Shown piece after piece: positions 7,873 to 15,245 of a stretch of 34,335 bases of DNA. The position numbers and the translations under genes were made by a program. Numbering within the stretch: position 1 is the stretch's first letter; each line of letters begins with the position of its first letter. The notes under the pieces were generated by a model. The model made no database searches and was not told where the DNA came from. It worked only from the letters and a program-made list of their open reading frames with translations. This DNA comes from JBAYJS01 sp041664985 (GTDB lineage Bacteria; Patescibacteriota; Patescibacteriia; Buchananbacterales; UBA6539), in the NCBI GenBank assembly GCA_041664985.1, contig JBAYJS010000007.1:1-34335 (forward strand). Reading direction: 5' to 3'.

Positions 7873-9014
7873 TTTTGTTAATTCACACCGCTGATGAAAA
7901 GCAGGTAATTGTTGGTCTGGTTAAAGCCGGAAAAATGATTGCCAAAAAACAGCTGGCTGCACCCTATCGCCAAGCCGAAAAGATTTTGGGTCAAATTGAT
8001 ATTTTGCTAAAAAAACAATCTTTAGATTTGAAAAAAATAAAAGGGTTAGTAGTAGTTTCAGGTCCGGGCCCGTTTACGGCCTTGCGAATCGGTGTCACTA
8101 CGGCCAATACTTTAGCTTGGGCGTTAAAAATTCCTATTGCTCAAGTCAAACTTACTGAGTTTAAAGATTTGGCCGAATTGGCAGATGTGGCTGAAAAGAA
8201 AATTAAAAAAGCCAAACTAAAAAGCATTATTGAGCCATTCTACGACAAAGAACCAAATATTACTTTAAAAAAAGTTGCGGTTATTTTTGGCATTTTCTTT
8301 TTATTGCTGCCGGTTTTGGCGTTTGCGGCAGATTTGCCAAATCAAGATTCAGACAACGACGGTTTAACTGACGAGCAAGAAATGAAAATCTATTATACCG
8401 ATCCAAACAAGGCTGATTCAGATGATGACGGCTTTGCCGATAAATTGGAGCTAATTAATGGTTATTCGCCAATTTATAAAGATAAAAGATTGATTACAGT
8501 TGATTCAGATAACGATGGTTTAAGTGACGGATATGAGCTGGCCTTGCATGCTGATTTAAAAAATCAAGATTCTAACGGTAATGGCTTGGTTGATGGCGAA
8601 GAATTTAAACAACAGTTGGATCCGGCTAAACCCGGTAAAGTAAAACTGGAAAAAAGAATTGAGGTTAGTTTATCCAGACAAAGACTAAATTATTTTCTGG
8701 GTCCGGTCAGACTCAATGAATTTATAGTTTCTACCGGCAAGGCCTCAACGCCAACGCCAGTTGGTACTTTTTCGATCAATAAAAAAAATCTTAAGGCTTG
8801 GTCAAAAATGGCCGGGCTTTGGATGCCTTATTGGATGCAATTTTATGGCGCTGATGCCTTTCATGAATTGCCCGAATGGCCTAACGGTACCAAAGAAGGG
8901 GCGAACCACTTAGGTCGGCCGGTTTCTCACGGCTGTATTCGGCTTGGTATTGGTCAAGCTAAACAGCTATATGATTGGGCTGATATTGGCACTAAAGTAG
9001 TTATTTCTAAATAA
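7869..9014 (+). CDS. Fusion: TsaB-like domain, membrane helix, type-3 repeats, L,D-transpeptidase
   Basis: One 381-residue frame joins parts usually encoded separately. Residues 1-132 are a short TsaB: V-V-V-S-G-P-G-P-F-T-A-L-R-I-G-V-T-T-A-N at about 61-80 is the family signature, ending in the TsaB-like P-F-Y-D-K-E-P-N-I-T tail. TsaB supports tRNA t6A synthesis with TsaD. Residues 136-155 are a hydrophobic segment like a signal peptide or anchor, with an A-F-A-A end. Residues about 158-250 hold four D-x-D/N-x-D/N-G repeats that bind calcium in thrombospondin type-3 proteins. Residues about 260-381 are a YkuD domain with S-H-G-C-I-R-L (His354, Cys356). No in-frame stop or well-placed start separates the halves. 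A lost stop or a sequencing error remains possible. Confidence 0.85.
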   Translation: MILLIHTADEKQVIVGLVKAGKMIAKKQLAAPYRQAEKILGQIDILLKKQSLDLKKIKGLVVVSGPGPFTALRIGVTTANTLAWALKIPIAQVKLTEFKDLAELADVAEKKIKKAKLKSIIEPFYDKEPNITLKKVAVIFGIFFLLLPVLAFAADLPNQDSDNDGLTDEQEMKIYYTDPNKADSDDDGFADKLELINGYSPIYKDKRLITVDSDNDGLSDGYELALHADLKNQDSNGNGLVDGEEFKQQLDPAKPGKVKLEKRIEVSLSRQRLNYFLGPVRLNEFIVSTGKASTPTPVGTFSINKKNLKAWSKMAGLWMPYWMQFYGADAFHELPEWPNGTKEGANHLGRPVSHGCIRLGIGQAKQLYDWADIGTKVVISK

Positions 9015-9018
9015 TTTT

Positions 9019-9492
9019 GTGGATTTTAAAATCATTACAACTTTGTGCTATATTATTAATAGCCAAAATCAAGTTTTGCTGGTAAAAAAGAAAAGGGGAT
9101 TTGGGGTTGATAAATGGAACGGACCGGGCGGCAAAGTTGAGCCAAACGAGAGTATCGAGGAATCGTTAATTAGAGAGATAAAAGAAGAAACCGGTTTGAT
9201 TTTGCAGGAAAAAAAAGAGCTTGGGTTTATTGAATTTGTTTGGCCAAAAAGTTTACAAGATTGGAATACCCGTTGTCATATTTATTTTTGCCGTGATTTT
9301 GTAGGTGAGCCGGTTGAATCCGAAGAATGTCTGCCGCAATGGTTTTATTTTGATCAAATTCCTTACGATCAAATGTGGGATGATGATAAATATTGGTACC
9401 CTGATGTTTTGAGGGGAAATGAGATTAAAAAAAGATTTTATTTTAACGAGGAAAAGAAAGTTTGTTCTTTTGAGGATATTAATAATAATTAA
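9019..9492 (+). CDS. NUDIX hydrolase, MTH1-like (8-oxo-dGTP type)
   Basis: A 157-residue NUDIX enzyme. The box is complete: Gly38, Glu44, Arg52-Glu53, Glu56-Glu57 and Gly59. The preceding K-W-N-G-P-G-G-K and the following E-F-V-W-P and W-F segments resemble the MTH1/8-oxo-dGTPase group, which removes oxidised nucleotides. Substrate assignment from these motifs is only probable. The start is GTG, 4 bases after the stop of the fusion gene, without a visible ribosome binding site. This suggests reinitiation within the same transcript. Confidence 0.85.
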   Translation: MDFKIITTLCYIINSQNQVLLVKKKRGFGVDKWNGPGGKVEPNESIEESLIREIKEETGLILQEKKELGFIEFVWPKSLQDWNTRCHIYFCRDFVGEPVESEECLPQWFYFDQIPYDQMWDDDKYWYPDVLRGNEIKKRFYFNEEKKVCSFEDINNN

Positions 9493-9530
9493 ATTAGGCC
9501 ATAGCCTTAATCCATAATTTAGTTTTATCT

Positions 9531-9908
9531 ATGAGCGGCAAAAAAATACTACTCGTTGAGGATGACCGTGATCTTTTGTTTTTAATGAATAAAAAATTAA
9601 CCGATGAAGGTTTTTTGGTTATCAAAGCCGAAACCGGCCAGCAGGCTTTGGATATTTTACCCAAAGAAAAACCGGACTTAGTTTTGCTAGATATTTTATT
9701 GCCTGACATTGATGGTCTAACGGTGTTAAATGAAATTGCCAATCATCCCGAAGTAAAAAATACGCCGGTAATTATTTTAAGCAATCTGGCTGATCAGGGT
9801 TCTTTAGAGCAGGCTGCCGCGGTTGGCGAGTATGAATACCTGGTTAAAGCCAAAACCGATTTGAGTGAAGTAGTTGATCATATTAGGAAAAAGCTAAAGC
9901 TAAATTAA
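9531..9908 (+). CDS. Stand-alone response regulator (CheY-like receiver)
   Basis: A 125-residue receiver domain with no output domain. The acidic pair is E10-D11-D12, the phosphoacceptor Asp54 lies in V-L-L-D-I-L-L-P-D-I-D-G, the switch serine is in I-I-L-S-N, and the conserved lysine is in Y-L-V-K-A-K-T-D. Such lone receivers act by protein contact. No histidine kinase is visible in the window. It is followed by an intrinsic terminator at 9961-9987 and then by the division cluster, which has its own promoter. Confidence 0.9.
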   Translation: MSGKKILLVEDDRDLLFLMNKKLTDEGFLVIKAETGQQALDILPKEKPDLVLLDILLPDIDGLTVLNEIANHPEVKNTPVIILSNLADQGSLEQAAAVGEYEYLVKAKTDLSEVVDHIRKKLKLN

Positions 9909-9911
9909 GAT

Positions 9912-9920
9912 TTATCCACA
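9912..9920 (+). promoter_or_regulatory. DnaA box
   Basis: TTATCCACA is an exact match to the consensus DnaA box. Two 8/9 matches lie on the minus strand at 10065-10073 (TTATCCCCA) and 10085-10093 (TTATCCACC), inside the mraZ control region. The A/T-rich context and small number of boxes do not suggest an origin. Confidence 0.4.
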
Positions 9921-9960
9921 GAGCAGAGAATAATCTTGACAAAACTGACAAATTTAGTTT

Positions 9961-9988
9961 AAAAAATGGCTTAAAACGCCATTTTTTT
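9961..9988 (+). terminator. Intrinsic terminator after the response regulator
   Basis: AAAAAATGGC (9961-9970) pairs with GCCATTTTTT (9978-9987) around a 7-base loop and ends in a T run. It separates the receiver gene from the mraZ promoter. Confidence 0.75.
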
Positions 9989-10000
9989 ATTTAGTTGTGA

Positions 10001-10090
10001 AGTGGTTGACAGTGGTGTTTTTGTGGTGTAAAATGGAATTGTAGTGGTAGAAAGTGGATGGAAGTGGGGATAACTGCTAAAGTGGGTGGA
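10001..10090 (+). promoter_or_regulatory. mraZ promoter overlaid by phased MraZ-box-like repeats
   Basis: A promoter with TTGACA (10006-10011) and TAAAAT (10029-10034), spaced 17 bases, is covered by short direct repeats. AGTGG or TGTGG occurs at 10001, 10011, 10022, 10043, 10053, 10063 and 10081, and a degenerate AATGG at 10032. Most intervals are 10 or 11 bases, one helical turn. MraZ proteins bind arrays of short G-rich repeats with about this spacing in front of their own operon. Autorepression by the downstream mraZ is the natural reading. Confidence 0.75.
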
Positions 10091-10215
10091 TAAGCCAAAA
10101 ATTAAAAAAGTAAAACGAAAAAGCAAAAATAAAGTAAAAAACCAAAATAAAGCTAAGTAATTTAATAAGTTTTTCCTAATTTTGTCGCCCAAATCGGGCG
10201 CTGGAAAAGACATCT
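10091..10215 (+). promoter_or_regulatory. mraZ untranslated leader
   Basis: If transcription starts near 10041, the leader is about 175 bases. It is A-rich and holds a small hairpin, CGCCC (10186-10190) with GGGCG (10196-10200), 15 bases before the mraZ start. No coding potential was seen. Confidence 0.4.
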
Positions 10216-10647
10216 ATGTTTATTGGTGAATACCAACACAATATCGATGAAAAAGGCCGCTTAGCCGTTCCGGTTAAGTTTAGGCAACAATTGGCCAAAG
10301 GGGCAGTGGTAACCAAGGGTTTGGATGACTGTCTTTTTTTGTACACCAAAAAGGAATGGGCAAAGCTGGCTGAAAAGCTGGCGGCTTTGCCAATTTCCAA
10401 AGCCAATACTCGGGCATTTTCTCGCTTAATGTTAGCCGGTGCCATGGATGTGGAAATCGACAAACAAGGCCGAATGCTGATTCCCGATTATTTGCGCCAA
10501 TACGCCGGTGCGGCCAAGGAAGTGATTATCGCCGGGCTTTATAACCGTTTGGAAATTTGGGACAAACAAAAATGGGAAAAGTATAAACAAGGAACTGAAA
10601 CTAAAAGTAGTGATATCGCCGAAGCTTTAGGCGAATTAGGGGTTTAA
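10216..10647 (+). CDS. mraZ: Transcriptional regulator MraZ
   Basis: A 143-residue protein with two AbrB-like swapped-hairpin repeats. The first has F-I-G-E-Y-Q-H-N-I-D-E-K-G-R-L-A-V-P-V-K-F-R near the start, and the second D-V-E-I-D-K-Q-G-R-M-L-I-P-D-Y-L-R near 76-92. MraZ forms ring oligomers and binds repeat arrays upstream of the division and wall operon; such an array lies over the promoter here. Gene order mraZ-rsmH-ftsL-ftsI-murF is the conserved start of the dcw cluster. The stop is 3 bases before rsmH. Confidence 0.95.
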   Translation: MFIGEYQHNIDEKGRLAVPVKFRQQLAKGAVVTKGLDDCLFLYTKKEWAKLAEKLAALPISKANTRAFSRLMLAGAMDVEIDKQGRMLIPDYLRQYAGAAKEVIIAGLYNRLEIWDKQKWEKYKQGTETKSSDIAEALGELGV

Positions 10648-10650
10648 GCT

Positions 10651-11589
10651 ATGAGAAATTTTCATCAGCCAGTAATGCTTGGAGAAGTAATTCATTACTT
10701 GCAGCCAAAAGCGGGTGATAATTTTATTGATTGTACTTTGGGCGGCGGTGGTCACACTGAAGAATTATTAAAAAGAATAGCACCAAGCGGCAAGGTTTTA
10801 GGCATTGATTTGGATCCGTTGGCAATTCAGACAACCCAGGAAGCAATTAAAAATCATAAAGGCCGTTTAATTATTGCCAAAGGAAACTTTTCCGATCTTG
10901 CCCAAATTGTTAAAGAAAATAAATTTACTAAAGTTAAAGGAATCTTACTTGACCTGGGTTTGTCCAGCGGTCAGCTGAGAGATCATAATCGCGGTTTTTC
11001 TTTTTTGGCCGAAGGTTCACTCGATATGCGTTTTGGCGCTCAGTCTGAAACCACGGCCGAAACAATTATTAATTCCTGCAGTCCAAAAGCGTTAATTGAA
11101 ATATTTAAAAATTTTGGCGAAGAAAGTTTAGCCAAACCAATTGTTGACCAAATTGTTTACGTTAGAAAAAAAACGCCAATTACCAAACCGGCTCAGTTAG
11201 TTGAAATTGTTTGTGAAGTTTATAAAAAGTATTATCGGGCTAAATCAAAATTTAATCCGGCCACCAAAGTTTTTCAAGCACTCAGAATTGCCGTTAATGA
11301 AGAGTTACAAAATTTAACGGCAGTTTTACCAGCCGCTATGAATATTTTGCAAAAAAACGGTCGGCTCGTGGTAATCAGCTATCACTCATTGGAAGATCGA
11401 ACAGTTAAAGAATTTTTTGCCACTCAATCGCGCGATTGTATCTGTCCGCCCAAAATGCCGCTTTGCCAATGCACTCACAAAAAAAGTTTAAAAATTATCA
11501 CTAAAAAACCAATTAGCGCCACTGATTTGGAAATTTTAGAAAATCCCAGGGCCAGAAGCGCCAAAATTCGAGTCGCTCAAAAAATTTAA
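10651..11589 (+). CDS. rsmH: 16S rRNA (cytosine-N4)-methyltransferase RsmH
   Basis: A 312-residue SAM-dependent enzyme that methylates N4 of C1402 (E. coli numbering) in 16S rRNA. The start H-Q-P-V-M-L-G-E-V, the SAM-binding D-C-T-L-G-G-G-G-H-T-E (about 25-35), I-D-L-D-P-L-A-I, and L-D-L-G-L-S-S-G-Q-L are all family hallmarks. R-G-F-S-F and the C-terminal S-Y-H-S-L-E-D-R-T-V-K segment are also present. Length is normal. It follows mraZ as in most bacteria. Confidence 0.96.
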   Translation: MRNFHQPVMLGEVIHYLQPKAGDNFIDCTLGGGGHTEELLKRIAPSGKVLGIDLDPLAIQTTQEAIKNHKGRLIIAKGNFSDLAQIVKENKFTKVKGILLDLGLSSGQLRDHNRGFSFLAEGSLDMRFGAQSETTAETIINSCSPKALIEIFKNFGEESLAKPIVDQIVYVRKKTPITKPAQLVEIVCEVYKKYYRAKSKFNPATKVFQALRIAVNEELQNLTAVLPAAMNILQKNGRLVVISYHSLEDRTVKEFFATQSRDCICPPKMPLCQCTHKKSLKIITKKPISATDLEILENPRARSAKIRVAQKI

Positions 11590-11608
11590 ATAAAATAAAA
11601 ACAAAAAT

Positions 11609-11965
11609 ATGACCAAATTTTCACATCTGACAAAACCAACCCAGTCAAAAAACTATTTTAACGCCAAAAAAATGCCCACCTTAAAATTTAATCTTTCCGT
11701 GGCCAACGTTTTGATCGGCGTTTTTTGTGTAATGCTTTTTGTCACTTATTTAATCCAAGTCAACAGTTTAGCCACTAAAGGTTACCAAATCAAAGAATTG
11801 GAAAGAAAAGTGGGTGAATTAAAACAAGAAAAAGCCGATTTGGATTTGCAAACTTTAAGTTTACAGTCAGTTGGCGCCATTAAAGACAAAGTTAATTCTT
11901 TAGGCATGGTAGCGGTTAATAAGACCGAATTTATTTCCGACAATTCAGTCGCTTTGGCTCGATAA
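11609..11965 (+). CDS. FtsL-like division protein
   Basis: A 118-residue bitopic membrane protein. A basic N-terminus (about 1-28) precedes one membrane helix (about 31-52, V-A-N-V-L-I-G-V-F-C-V-M-L-F-V). A short coiled coil follows (I-K-E-L-E-R-K-V-G-E-L-K-Q-E-K-A-D-L-D) and a tail with L-G-M-V-A, a motif typical of FtsL/DivIC proteins. FtsL sequences are poorly conserved, so the call rests on topology and on the position between rsmH and the division transpeptidase. It should act in the FtsQLB/FtsWI divisome at the septum. Confidence 0.75.
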   Translation: MTKFSHLTKPTQSKNYFNAKKMPTLKFNLSVANVLIGVFCVMLFVTYLIQVNSLATKGYQIKELERKVGELKQEKADLDLQTLSLQSVGAIKDKVNSLGMVAVNKTEFISDNSVALAR

Positions 11966-11992
11966 AAATATTTTAAAATTTTAAATCAATTG

Positions 11993-12017
11993 ACCCCGTT
12001 TGAGTCTGTAGCGGGGT
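11993..12017 (+). repeat. Hairpin between ftsL-like and ftsI-like genes
   Basis: ACCCCG (11993-11998) pairs with CGGGGT (12012-12017) around a 13-base loop. There is no T tail, so it is probably not a terminator. It lies just before the TTG at 12022 and could influence translation or RNA processing. Confidence 0.45.
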
Positions 12018-12042
12018 TTAATTGAAAAAAATTACTTTTTCC

Positions 12043-13782
12043 ATGGCAATTTCTTTTTTCAAAAATCAAAGAGGGCCAAAACAAAACATTGATATTAGAA
12101 TTTTTTGCATCTTGGGTGTAATTTTTTTGATTGGTTTGGCTATCATTGTTCGTTTGTTTATTTTGCAGATTTGGCAAGGTTCTTTTTACAAAACCATGGC
12201 TTCGGCAGAGCATGAAGTTTCTGAGGATTTAATGCCAGATCGCGGTTCAATTTATGCCAAGGAAAAAGATCAACTTTTCCCGCTAGTCACTAATCGTGAT
12301 TATTATTTAGTTTATGCTGAACCGGTCAGAATCAAAAAACCAGAGGTTGTGGCTCAGGCTTTGGGAAAAATTTTAAAATTCACCGAGGAAGAATCGGCTG
12401 ACTTGCTTATTCGTTTAAGCAAGGGAGATGATCCTTATGAACCGATTAAACATAAAATCACCAAACAAGAAGTTGATGAGATTAAAAAATTTAATTTAGC
12501 CGGGATTGGTTTTGTTTCAGAAAATTTTAGATTTTATCCGGAAAAGGGAATTGGTGGTCATATTTTTGGTTTCGTTGGTTTTAAAGACAATGAAAAAATC
12601 GGTCAATACGGTCTGGAAGGTTATTTTAATAAAGAGCTTTCTGGGCAAGCCGGTTTGATGAAATCGGCTAAAGACGCTTTAGGTTCGCTTATTACAATCG
12701 GCAGTCGTTCGGTCAAAAAAGCTGAAAACGGATCGGATTTGATTTTGACCATTGACCGACAGATTCAATTTTTTGCTTGTCAAAAACTAAATGAATTTTC
12801 CGATCGATTCGGCGCTGACGGCGGCAGTGTGATTGTGATGAAACCAACCGGTGAAATTTTAGCCATGTGTAGTGTGCCGGATTTTGATCCGGATAATTAT
12901 CAAGATGTAAAAGATATAAACCAATTTAATAATCCGGCGATATTTGAGGCCTACGAACCTGGTTCAGTGATGAAAGCAATCTCAATGGCAGCTGGTCTGG
13001 ATAGCGGGGCGGTAACTCCGGAAACGACTTACAACGACGAAGGTGAAGTTAAGGTTGGCGGATTTACGATTAAAAATTCCGATCTCAAGGCTCATGGTAT
13101 AACCAACATGGTTGGTATTTTAGAAAAATCTTTGAATACCGGCGCGATTTTTGTTGAACAAAAGGTTGGTAAAGAAAAGTTTAAAAATTATTTGAAGAAT
13201 TTTGGCTTTGGTAAAGTTACCGGAATTCAATTGAACAAAGAAGTCGCCGGTGATCTTTCGGCATTGGATAAATCGGGCGAAATTTATGGCATGACTGCTT
13301 CGTTTGGTCAGGGTATCATGGTTACGCCAATTCAGCTGGTGGCGGCGTTTGGCACAATCGCTAATGAAGGAAAATTGGTCAAGCCGTTTGTTGTTTCTGA
13401 AATTGATAAGCCAGATGGCCAAAAACAAATTTTTAGTCCTCAGGTTGTCAGACAAGTCATTTCACCAAAAACCGCATCAGTACTAACTGGTATGTTAACT
13501 TCGGTCGTTGAACACGGTTATGGTAAAAAAGCAGGTAATAAAGGCTATTATTTTGCCGGTAAAACCGGTACGGCCCAGGTGGCGGCACCCGGTGGCGGTT
13601 ATGGCGGCAAAACTATCCATACTTTTGCTGGTTTCGGGCCGATTTCCAAACCAGCCTTTGTAATGGTAACCATGTTGAATAATCCCAAAGGTGTGAGGTT
13701 TGCCGAAGACAGTAGTACGCCGTTATTTGGTCAGATTGCTCAATTTTTGTTAAACTATTATCAAATACCACCAGATTATTAA
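12043..13782 (+). CDS. Septal peptidoglycan D,D-transpeptidase (FtsI/PBP2-like)
   Basis: A class B penicillin-binding protein that cross-links septal peptidoglycan outside the membrane. A membrane helix (about residues 22-45 from the ATG) precedes the dimerisation domain with P-D-R-G-S-I-Y. The transpeptidase domain has S-V-M-K (Ser308, Lys311), S-L-N (363-365) and K-T-G-T (507-510). No PASTA domains are present. I chose the ATG at 12043; the frame stays open to a TTG at 12022, which follows a small hairpin and could also be used. It sits in dcw order between the ftsL-like gene and murF. Confidence 0.9.
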   Translation: MAISFFKNQRGPKQNIDIRIFCILGVIFLIGLAIIVRLFILQIWQGSFYKTMASAEHEVSEDLMPDRGSIYAKEKDQLFPLVTNRDYYLVYAEPVRIKKPEVVAQALGKILKFTEEESADLLIRLSKGDDPYEPIKHKITKQEVDEIKKFNLAGIGFVSENFRFYPEKGIGGHIFGFVGFKDNEKIGQYGLEGYFNKELSGQAGLMKSAKDALGSLITIGSRSVKKAENGSDLILTIDRQIQFFACQKLNEFSDRFGADGGSVIVMKPTGEILAMCSVPDFDPDNYQDVKDINQFNNPAIFEAYEPGSVMKAISMAAGLDSGAVTPETTYNDEGEVKVGGFTIKNSDLKAHGITNMVGILEKSLNTGAIFVEQKVGKEKFKNYLKNFGFGKVTGIQLNKEVAGDLSALDKSGEIYGMTASFGQGIMVTPIQLVAAFGTIANEGKLVKPFVVSEIDKPDGQKQIFSPQVVRQVISPKTASVLTGMLTSVVEHGYGKKAGNKGYYFAGKTGTAQVAAPGGGYGGKTIHTFAGFGPISKPAFVMVTMLNNPKGVRFAEDSSTPLFGQIAQFLLNYYQIPPDY

Positions 13783-13805
13783 GCTTAAAAAATAATAAAG
13801 ATACA

Positions 13806-15098
13806 ATGAAAAAAATACTTAAAAAAATACTCCGTTTTTTTGCCGTAAAAATCGTTCCTAAATATCAGCCCGAAATTGTTGCCATTACCGGCAGCGTCGG
13901 TAAAACTTCAACCAAAGAAGCGATTTATACGGTTTTGGCTTCCTCATTTAACGTCAGAACAAACATTAAAAATTATAATAATGAAATTGGCATTCCTTTG
14001 ACAATTATCAATGCCAAAGCGGCCGGCAAATCATTAATTGGTTGGGTTGTGGTTTTTGCCAAGGCTATTGGTTTATTAATTAAAACTGATAAAAATTATC
14101 CAAAAATTTTAGTTTTGGAAATGGGCGCGGACCATCCGGGTGATATTAAATATTTGACCGGCTTTTTACCGATTAAGGTCGGTGTTATCACGGCGGTGGC
14201 ACCGGTTCATTTGGAATTTTTTAAAACTTTAGAGGAAGTGGCCAAAGAAAAAGGCAGTTTAATTAAAGCTTTACCCAAATCCGGTTTTGCGATTTTAAAT
14301 CAGGACGATAAATTGGTTTTTGAAATGAAAAAAAATACCAATGCCACGGTTTTAACTTTTGGTTTAATTCCGCAAGCGGAAGTTAGGGCCAGTGAAATTG
14401 CCGTCAGCCATGAAGTTGATTATAAAGACGTCAGTACAATTCAGGGTATTAGTTTCAAGCTAAATCATAAAGGTAGCGTAGTGCCCGTGCTTTTGCCTTC
14501 GGTTTTGGGCGAGCATTTAGTTTTAACGGCGCTGGCTGCCATTGCCGTTGGCTTGGTTTATAAAATTAATCTCCACACCATTATTGAAAGCTTAAAAACC
14601 TATGAGCCGCCCAAAGGCCGGATGCATATAATTTCAGGCATCAAAAATACTTTAATTATAGATGATACTTATAATTCCTCACCGCTAGCGGCAGCAAAAG
14701 CTTTGCATCAGCTTAGCGAAATAAATTTGGATAAGCATCATAAAAAATACGCAGTTTTGGGTGATATGCTTGAGTTGGGTAGCTATACCGAGCAGGCTCA
14801 TCAGGAATTGGGCCAAGCGGTTTTTGATTATAAAATTGATTATTTAATCACGGTTGGTGAAATTTCCCGCGATATTGTTCGCGGAGCGGTAAAAGCCGGA
14901 ATGAGTAAAGACAATTGTTTTAATTTTAAAAATAGTTTGGAAGCGGCCAAGTTTTTGCAAGACCGAATTGCCGAAGGTGATTTGATTTTAATCAAAGGTT
15001 CACAAGGTGTGCGAATGGAAAAAGCGGTTAAAGAGTTGATGGCTGAGCCGGAAAAAGCCGAGGATTTGTTGGTGCGACAGGGCAAAGAGTGGCAGTAG
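13806..15098 (+). CDS. murF: MurF-like ligase lacking the N-terminal domain
   Basis: A 430-residue Mur ligase. MurF adds D-Ala-D-Ala to UDP-MurNAc-tripeptide in the cytoplasm. The ATP loop T-G-S-V-G-K-T-S (Lys33) is followed by N-Y-N-N-E-I-G-I-P-L-T, E-M-G-A-D-H-P-G-D-I, and D-D-T-Y-N-S-S-P, all MurF signatures. In typical MurF the P-loop comes after roughly 100 residues of a UDP-substrate domain. Here only about 26 basic, amphipathic residues precede it, so that domain is absent or highly reduced. No better upstream start exists, because the previous stop is 23 bases away. It closes the division cluster and is followed by a strong terminator. Confidence 0.85.
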   Translation: MKKILKKILRFFAVKIVPKYQPEIVAITGSVGKTSTKEAIYTVLASSFNVRTNIKNYNNEIGIPLTIINAKAAGKSLIGWVVVFAKAIGLLIKTDKNYPKILVLEMGADHPGDIKYLTGFLPIKVGVITAVAPVHLEFFKTLEEVAKEKGSLIKALPKSGFAILNQDDKLVFEMKKNTNATVLTFGLIPQAEVRASEIAVSHEVDYKDVSTIQGISFKLNHKGSVVPVLLPSVLGEHLVLTALAAIAVGLVYKINLHTIIESLKTYEPPKGRMHIISGIKNTLIIDDTYNSSPLAAAKALHQLSEINLDKHHKKYAVLGDMLELGSYTEQAHQELGQAVFDYKIDYLITVGEISRDIVRGAVKAGMSKDNCFNFKNSLEAAKFLQDRIAEGDLILIKGSQGVRMEKAVKELMAEPEKAEDLLVRQGKEWQ

Positions 15099-15123
15099 CC
15101 AAGCAAGACAAGTTTTTAGCAAG

Positions 15124-15145
15124 ACCTGCCTGCCGGCAGGCAGGT
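15124..15145. repeat. 22-base perfect palindrome, copy 1
   Basis: ACCTGCCTGCC is followed directly by its reverse complement. An identical 22-base copy lies inside prmC at 26376-26397. This copy is in the murF-cysS gap, next to imperfect AGCAAGA direct repeats (about 15103, 15119 and 15153). Similar GC-rich palindromes recur in Parcubacteria genomes, as I recall. Confidence 0.8.
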
Positions 15146-15185
15146 AAGTAAGCAAGATAAGTAATCATCAATTTTTCAATGATAC

Positions 15186-15221
15186 AAAAAAGAGAAGGAG
15201 ATAGTCTGCCTTCTCTTTTTT
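15186..15221 (+). terminator. Intrinsic terminator after murF
   Basis: AAAAAAGAGAAGG (15186-15198) pairs with CCTTCTCTTTTTT (15209-15221) around a 10-base loop, with further T bases after it. It ends the division cluster. Confidence 0.85.
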
Positions 15222-15245
15222 GATTTTTTTTGTTAAAATGCTTCT

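Noticed and set aside
9912..10093. Origin of replication
   Set aside because: Only three DnaA-like boxes, no dnaA or dnaN nearby, and the boxes overlap an operator array.
12022..12042. TTG start for the division transpeptidase
   Set aside because: The ATG at 12043 gives a normal cytoplasmic tail. The TTG lies right after a hairpin and has no clear binding site, but it cannot be fully excluded.
15103..15165. AGCAAGA direct repeats as a mobile-element end
   Set aside because: The copies are short and irregularly spaced and there is no gene between them; they are recorded only as context of the 22-base palindrome.
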